From: Methylobacterium thuringiense
Lineage (GTDB): Bacteria > Pseudomonadota > Alphaproteobacteria > Rhizobiales > Beijerinckiaceae
Direction: 5' to 3'
Assembly (NCBI RefSeq): GCF_022179645.1
Contig: NZ_BPRA01000020.1
Location: forward strand, 1-54,837
Length of the DNA: 54,837 nucleotides
The notes under the pieces were generated by a model. That model was not told the origin of the DNA. It saw nothing but the letters and a program-made list of their open reading frames with translations, and searched no databases. Position numbers and translations under genes: made by a program. How positions within the stretch are numbered: the stretch's first letter is position 1; every line of letters starts with the position of its first letter. Below, in pieces: positions 50,722 to 54,837 of this stretch.

Positions 50722-51253
50722 GGCCGGGAGATAGAGGGCTTTCGGGCAAAATGGGTACCCGGCGCGTCGCCGGAGGGCGCGGCATGCGCGGCGGGGGACT
50801 CCCGCATCTCGAAGACGTGCTTGGATGCGACAGGCTCGAATGGGACTGGCGTGGGTTAGAATCCGGACCGGCCACGCCGTCCTGCGCCCCGTGGGGGCCG
50901 GCCTTGCGGGCATGCCGCGACGACCGGGGATGGGTCGGGTCATCGACCTGAGGCAGCGAAACGCACCGTCAGGTTGCCGAAATCGAGAAAAATCCAACCG
51001 ATCCAAGGGGAAGCCGGCCATTTCGGCTTGACCTCGCCGGGTGGGACGCGGAACAGCTTTCGGCCGGTGACGACTTCCCCCCTCCGAGAGCGGCGAGACG
51101 ATCTCCCGAACGGACCCGCACCTGTGGATGGCACAGGCGCGGACGCATTCCGCTCTTGGAACGACGGCGTCACCGTCTAGTTGTTGCTGCTACGCGCCTT
51201 CGGGGCGGGCCCGTCAGGATGTCCGCGCTGTAAGCGCCGAACGGAGGGAATCC
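50722..51253. other. 532-bp intergenic region without a convincing gene
   Basis: Frames that stay open here are low-complexity Arg/Gly/Pro translations typical of GC-rich noncoding DNA. No tRNA, repeat or regulatory motif was recognised. It presumably contains the promoters of the divergent DUF2721 and SWIB genes. Confidence 0.5.
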
Positions 51254-51577
51254 ATGGCTAAGACACCGACCAAGGCCGCTGCGCCGAAGGCTGAGACCGC
51301 AAAGAAGGTCGCGGCGCCCAAGGCTGCCGCCAAGCCGAACGCGCTTCAGCAGCCGCTCAAGCCTTCGCCCGAACTCGCCGCCATCGTCGGCGACAAGCCG
51401 CTGGCCCGCGGCGAAGTCGTCAGCAAGGTCTGGGAGCACATCAAGAAGCACAATCTCCAGAACCCGGAGAACAAGCGCGAGATCGTCGCCGACGAAAAGC
51501 TGAAGAAGGTCTTCGGCAAGGACAAGTGCTCGATGTTCGAGATGAACAAGCACCTCGCCGCGCACCTGAAGGCCTGA
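51254..51577 (+). CDS. SWIB/MDM2-domain protein
   Basis: A 107-residue protein. An Ala/Lys/Pro-rich, histone-H1-like tail (residues 1-30) precedes a SWIB domain (about 32-105: PSPELAAIVGDKPLARGEVVSKVWEHIKKHNLQ, then IVADEKLKKVFGKDKCSMFEMNKHLAAHL). SWIB domains are known in eukaryotic chromatin remodelers and also in chlamydiae and many alphaproteobacteria, where a nucleoid or topology role is suspected. The basic tail supports DNA binding. A strong GGAGGGAA ribosome site precedes ATG 51254. Single-gene unit. Confidence 0.93.
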   Translation: MAKTPTKAAAPKAETAKKVAAPKAAAKPNALQQPLKPSPELAAIVGDKPLARGEVVSKVWEHIKKHNLQNPENKREIVADEKLKKVFGKDKCSMFEMNKHLAAHLKA

Positions 51578-51668
51578 TCCAGGCCGGGGAAACCCTCCTG
51601 CGGAGCAGCGCCGGCCCGCATGCGGCCGGCGCGCTCCTCAGTGTCGCGGCACCCGTTGGCCTGGCTCG

Positions 51669-52460
51669 TCAGGCGATGCCGCGCAGCACGCCGCCGTCGA
51701 CCCTCAGGGCCGCGCCCGTCGTCGCGCTGGCGGCGGGGGTGCAGAGATAGGCGACCATGCTCGCGACCTCTTCCGGCCGCGCGAGCCGCTTGATCAGCGA
51801 GGTCGGCCGGTTCTCGGCAATGAAGCTTTTTCCGGTCTCCTCGAGATCGGCGCCGGCCCCGCCCATGGACTTCAGGAAATCGGCGACGCCCTCGGTCAGG
51901 GTCGGCCCGGGCAGGACGCTGTTCACGGTGACGCCGCTGCCGCCGACCGTCTCGGCGAGGCCGCGACTGACCGCGAGCTGGGCCGTCTTCGTCATCCCGT
52001 AATGGACCATCTCGGACGGGATGTTGATCGCCGACTCACTCGCGATGAAGACGACGCGGCCCCAGCCACGCTCGACCATGCCGGGCGCATAGGCCCGCGA
52101 CAGCCGCACGCCGCTCATCACGTTGACGTCGAAGAAGCGCTGCCAGTCGCCGTCCTCGATCTCGAAGAACGGCTTGGGCTCGAAGATTCCGGCATTGTTG
52201 ATGAGGATGTCGACCTTGGGCAGTCCGGCCACCAAATCGGCGACGCCCTCGGCCGAACTCACGCTGCCGACACCGGCGATGAACTGGCCGCCCGCGACCT
52301 CTTCCTTGAGCTGCGCGATCGCCGCGTCGACGCGCTCGGCGGTCCGCCCGTTGACGGCGACGTAGGCGCCGAGCTTGGCCAGCTCCTTCGCCACCGCATA
52401 GCCGATGCCGCCGGTCGATCCGGTGACGAGGGCGCTCTTGCCGGTCAGATCGATATCCAT
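51669..52460 (-). CDS. SDR-family oxidoreductase
   Basis: A 263-residue NAD(P)-dependent short-chain dehydrogenase. Classical motifs are present: TGSTGGIG at 14-21 for the dinucleotide, NNAG, the catalytic Ser (IASESA), Tyr-x-x-x-Lys (YGMTK) and the C-terminal RVDGG. The acidic or basic cofactor residue after the second strand reads NGRTAERV, with Arg suggesting NADP preference. Substrate unknown. It is transcribed divergently from the alpha/beta hydrolase gene. Confidence 0.9.
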   Translation of the reverse strand: MDIDLTGKSALVTGSTGGIGYAVAKELAKLGAYVAVNGRTAERVDAAIAQLKEEVAGGQFIAGVGSVSSAEGVADLVAGLPKVDILINNAGIFEPKPFFEIEDGDWQRFFDVNVMSGVRLSRAYAPGMVERGWGRVVFIASESAINIPSEMVHYGMTKTAQLAVSRGLAETVGGSGVTVNSVLPGPTLTEGVADFLKSMGGAGADLEETGKSFIAENRPTSLIKRLARPEEVASMVAYLCTPAASATTGAALRVDGGVLRGIA

Positions 52461-52763
52461 GGATGCAACTCTAAGTTAGATCAGGATGCCCGCTCGAAAC
52501 GGCAACGCACGAAACCGCGCCGGGGTGCATCGCAACATCCGGACAGCAGCCAGGGCGGTGGCGGCTTTGGCCATGGCCGGCGTTCGGCCGCCGACGACGC
52601 CGTTCCCGGTGCGTATCCCGGCGAATACCGGGACTGTCGGCGTCAGCATGACGAGAGCGGTGTGACAGTCATGACTTTCACGAAGGTCTCCGGCCCCGCG
52701 CCGTACCGGCCGGCGCCCTATCTCCCGGTCGCGGCCCGCCCGCGCTCGCCCTCCGGAGTCCCG
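52461..52763. other. Divergent promoter region
   Basis: About 300 bp between two divergent genes. The open frame running through it in phase with the hydrolase has no ribosome site or recognisable protein pattern, so it is left out. No specific operator was recognised. Confidence 0.45.
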
Positions 52764-53780
52764 ATGCGCCTCGCCTCGACCCTCGCCCTGCTCGCCCTTC
52801 TCGCTCCCTCCGCACCCGGCGCGCAGGACGGCCCCGTGGCGGCGGCGGACACGCCGCTCGGCATCGCGCTCGAAGGCTTCGCCTATCCGTATCCGGTCGG
52901 CTACCTGCCCCTGACCCGCGACGGCGAGGCCCAGCGCCTCGCCTACATGGACGTGCCGGCAGCCGGAAACGCCAACGGGCGCAGCGTCTTGCTGCTGCAC
53001 GGGCGCAATTTCCCATCGAGCTACTGGCTCCCGGTGATCCAGGCCCTGACGACGGCCGGATACCGGGTGATCGTGCCCGACCAGCTCGGCTTCGGAAAAT
53101 CCTCCAAGCCCGTCGGCGCCTTCACCTTCGACGCCATGGCGGCCGACACGGTGGCCCTGCTCGACCGGCTCGGCCTGAACCGCGTCGACGTCATCGGGCA
53201 CTCCATGGGCGGCATGCTCGCGGTGCGGATCGCGCGCAGCTACCCGGCGCGCGTCAACAGCCTGGTGCTGGAGGCGCCGATCGGTCTTGAGGACTACCGC
53301 ATCCCGGTCCCGCCGGTCTCCGACGCGATGCTGCTCAAGCGCGAGGGCGATCTCACCGCCGACGCCTACCGCCAGCAGCTCAAGACCAGCTACGCGCTCT
53401 CGCTGCCGGATTCGGCGATCGAGCCGTTCGTCTCGACCCGCGAACGGGTGAAGGGCTCAGGCGAGTATCCGCGCTGGCTGCAGTCCTTCGTGAATTCCTA
53501 CCAGATGATCTGGGGCCAGCCGGTGGTGCACGAGATCCCCTACATCGCCGCGCCGACCCTCTTCATCATGGGCGCCAACGACCACAACGCCCCGGGCAAG
53601 CCCTACGCGCCGCCAGAATTGCGGGCCGCGATGGGCGAGAACGCGATGCACGCGAAGGAACTCGCGAAAAAAATGGGCAACGGCCGCGCCGAGGTCATCG
53701 AAGGCGTCGGCCACCTCGTTCACATGGAGGCGACCGAGCGCTTCGACGCGCTGGCCGTCGATTTCCTCAACACGCATTGA
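52764..53780 (+). CDS. Exported alpha/beta hydrolase
   Basis: A 338-residue secreted hydrolase. A signal peptide (RLASTLALLALLAPSAPGA) directs export. The catalytic triad is Ser147 in the nucleophile elbow GHSMGG, an Asp in IMGANDHNAP and the His of VGHLVHME; LLLHGRNF supplies the oxyanion hole. Substrate unknown; haloalkane dehalogenase-like and esterase-like relatives share this layout. ATG 52764 with GGAG 7 bases upstream is preferred to ATG 52671, since only the former starts at the signal peptide. The next gene begins 14 bp after its stop. Confidence 0.88.
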   Translation: MRLASTLALLALLAPSAPGAQDGPVAAADTPLGIALEGFAYPYPVGYLPLTRDGEAQRLAYMDVPAAGNANGRSVLLLHGRNFPSSYWLPVIQALTTAGYRVIVPDQLGFGKSSKPVGAFTFDAMAADTVALLDRLGLNRVDVIGHSMGGMLAVRIARSYPARVNSLVLEAPIGLEDYRIPVPPVSDAMLLKREGDLTADAYRQQLKTSYALSLPDSAIEPFVSTRERVKGSGEYPRWLQSFVNSYQMIWGQPVVHEIPYIAAPTLFIMGANDHNAPGKPYAPPELRAAMGENAMHAKELAKKMGNGRAEVIEGVGHLVHMEATERFDALAVDFLNTH

Positions 53781-53794
53781 CGGATAGGCGAAAC

Positions 53795-54664
53795 ATGGAC
53801 GTCGGATTTCTCGGGCTCGGCCGCATGGGCCGCGCCATGGCCGCGAACCTCGTCAAGGCGGGCCACAATGTGCGCGTCTGGAACCGCTCGTCTGAGGCCG
53901 CCCAGGGCATCGCGGGGGCAACGCCGGTCGCAACGCCAGCCGAAGCCTTCCGGGGCGACGCGGCCATCACCATGCTCGCCGACGACGCGGCGCTCCGCTC
54001 CGTGATCGTCGAGGGCGGCCTGCTCGACGCCCCCGAGAGGCCAATGGTGCATGTCAGCATGTCGACGATCGCGGTGGCGCTCGCGCAGGAACTCGCGCCG
54101 ATCCACGAACGGGCCGGCGTGGCCTACGTCGCCGCCCCCGTCTTCGGCCGGCCCGATGCCGCCGCGGCCGCGGCGCTCAACATCGTCGCGGCCGGCGACG
54201 AGGCCGCCATCGCCAAGGTGCAGCCGCTACTCGACGCCATGGGCACCAAGACCTGGCGCTTCGGCCCCGAGCCCTACCGCGCCAACGCCGTGAAACTCGC
54301 CGGCAACTTCATGCTGATCTCGGCGATCGAGGCCATGGGCGAGGCCGCGGCCTTCGCCGAGGGGCACGGCGTCTCGGCGGCCTCCCTCCTCGACCTCCTG
54401 ACCAACACGCTGTTCGCCTCGCCGGTCTACAAGGGCTACGGCGCGCTGATCGCCGAACACCGCTACGAGCCGCCGGGCTTCACCATGCGCCTCGGCGCCA
54501 AGGACGTCCGCCTCGTCCTCGCCGCCGCCGAAGCCGCCGGCGTGCCGATGCCCTTCGCCGGCATCCTGCGCGACAACTTCATCGACGCGATCAGCCACGG
54601 CGACGGCGACAAGGACTTTGCGGCGCTGGCGACGGTGGCGGCGCGGCGGAGCGGGCAATCGTAG
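53795..54664 (+). CDS. 3-hydroxyisobutyrate dehydrogenase-family NAD(P) oxidoreductase
   Basis: A 289-residue beta-hydroxyacid dehydrogenase. Residues 3-13 (VGFLGLGRMGR) are the dinucleotide fold, HVSMST near 87-91 the substrate-binding segment, and Lys167 with Asn171 (KLAGNF) the catalytic pair. The C-terminal half is the helical dimer domain. Family members include HIBADH, tartronate semialdehyde reductase and glyoxylate/succinic semialdehyde reductases; the substrate cannot be read here. It is 14 bp downstream of the exported hydrolase, so co-transcription is likely. Confidence 0.88.
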   Translation: MDVGFLGLGRMGRAMAANLVKAGHNVRVWNRSSEAAQGIAGATPVATPAEAFRGDAAITMLADDAALRSVIVEGGLLDAPERPMVHVSMSTIAVALAQELAPIHERAGVAYVAAPVFGRPDAAAAAALNIVAAGDEAAIAKVQPLLDAMGTKTWRFGPEPYRANAVKLAGNFMLISAIEAMGEAAAFAEGHGVSAASLLDLLTNTLFASPVYKGYGALIAEHRYEPPGFTMRLGAKDVRLVLAAAEAAGVPMPFAGILRDNFIDAISHGDGDKDFAALATVAARRSGQS

Positions 54665-54774
54665 GGGGTTGGGCGAACGGGTGAACGGCGGGGTTCGGGA
54701 GATTCGAAGGTGCGATACGCCGAAGTACTGCCCCAACTGTCGTCTGTGGGTGGCTTTCCGTTTGTTCGCCTCAA

Positions 54775-54837
54775 GGCGGCAATGCATGGAGGCGGACGTG
54801 TTCTCCGTTCCTGCTCTCGACCCTGGCTGTGTCAAAA
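54775..54837. repeat. Right copy of the 63-bp inverted repeat
   Basis: Reverse-complement partner of positions 2-64, with 56 of 63 matches and 20 identical bases at the outer edge. The DNA between 54665 and this repeat holds no gene. Confidence 0.7.

Noticed and set aside
50740-51180. Small frames in the 50.7-51.2 kb gap
   Set aside because: Low-complexity Arg/Gly translations without ribosome sites or recognisable motifs.
52002-52763. N-terminal extension of the alpha/beta hydrolase to 52002 or 52671
   Set aside because: The upstream part is antisense to the SDR gene and then noncoding; ATG 52764 begins a signal peptide and has a GGAG site.

Overview
This is a GC-rich chromosomal segment of an alphaproteobacterium. 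The gene content and order point to the Methylobacterium/Methylorubrum group of Hyphomicrobiales: a DivL-like kinase, a TsaE-AmgK fusion, murU and addB in series, an XRE regulator followed by metK and trmB, an HWE histidine kinase, a DUF6894 protein, PRC-barrel proteins and a candidate CtrA box. That placement is inferred from families and gene order, not from a database search. Most of the window is core housekeeping DNA. Both ends finish in inverted copies of one 63-bp repeat, so the window is probably bounded by a dispersed repeat or insertion-sequence end.

Layout. 0.2-4 kb: a small membrane protein, a YihY/BrkB-type membrane protein, MsrB, a degenerate CYTH-fold protein and a small L,D-transpeptidase. 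4.2-8.8 kb: DctA dicarboxylate symporter, ROK fructokinase, a class I aminotransferase and an exported N-acetylmuramoyl-L-alanine amidase. 8.9-16.4 kb: the methyl cycle, with an ArsR-methyltransferase fusion regulator, metF, metH and ahcY. A shared palindrome (ATAAAG-N4-CTTTAT) lies at the regulator start and upstream of ahcY. 16.7-25.4 kb: DivL-like kinase whose phospho-acceptor His is Tyr, TsaE-AmgK fusion, a VOC protein, MurU and AddB. 25.4-35.4 kb: murJ, sodB, a two-helix membrane protein with a distinctive C-terminal domain, an HWE kinase, and a tightly packed minus-strand operon (exported nuclease-like protein, M48 protease, two GT2 glycosyltransferases).

35.6-40 kb: a tRNA-Arg(CCT) gene split by a 243-nt group I intron, an XRE regulator, metK, a trmB with no ordinary start codon, and manganese catalase, punctuated by long composite palindromic repeats. 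40.4-43.3 kb is the clearest accessory DNA: a small HTH protein beside an AT-rich islet carrying one OLD-family ATPase/TOPRIM nuclease, a candidate stand-alone phage-defence gene. 43.4-54.7 kb: an L,D-transpeptidase-fold lipoprotein with altered catalytic residues, an ABC exporter, an MFS transporter, two PRC-barrel proteins, a lipoprotein, small conserved proteins, a SWIB protein, an SDR, an exported alpha/beta hydrolase and a 3-hydroxyisobutyrate-dehydrogenase-type enzyme.

How the genes work together. MetK makes SAM, methyltransferases release SAH, AhcY hydrolyses it, MetF and MetH re-form methionine, and the ArsR-methyltransferase protein probably senses SAH or SAM and controls its own gene and ahcY. 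AmgK, MurU, the amidase, MurJ and the L,D-transpeptidases serve peptidoglycan recycling, export and cross-linking. I found no complete new multi-gene system. The best leads are the intron-split tRNA, the overlapping operator and start codon of the SAH-type regulator, the non-canonical trmB start, the altered L,D-transpeptidase and the OLD islet.
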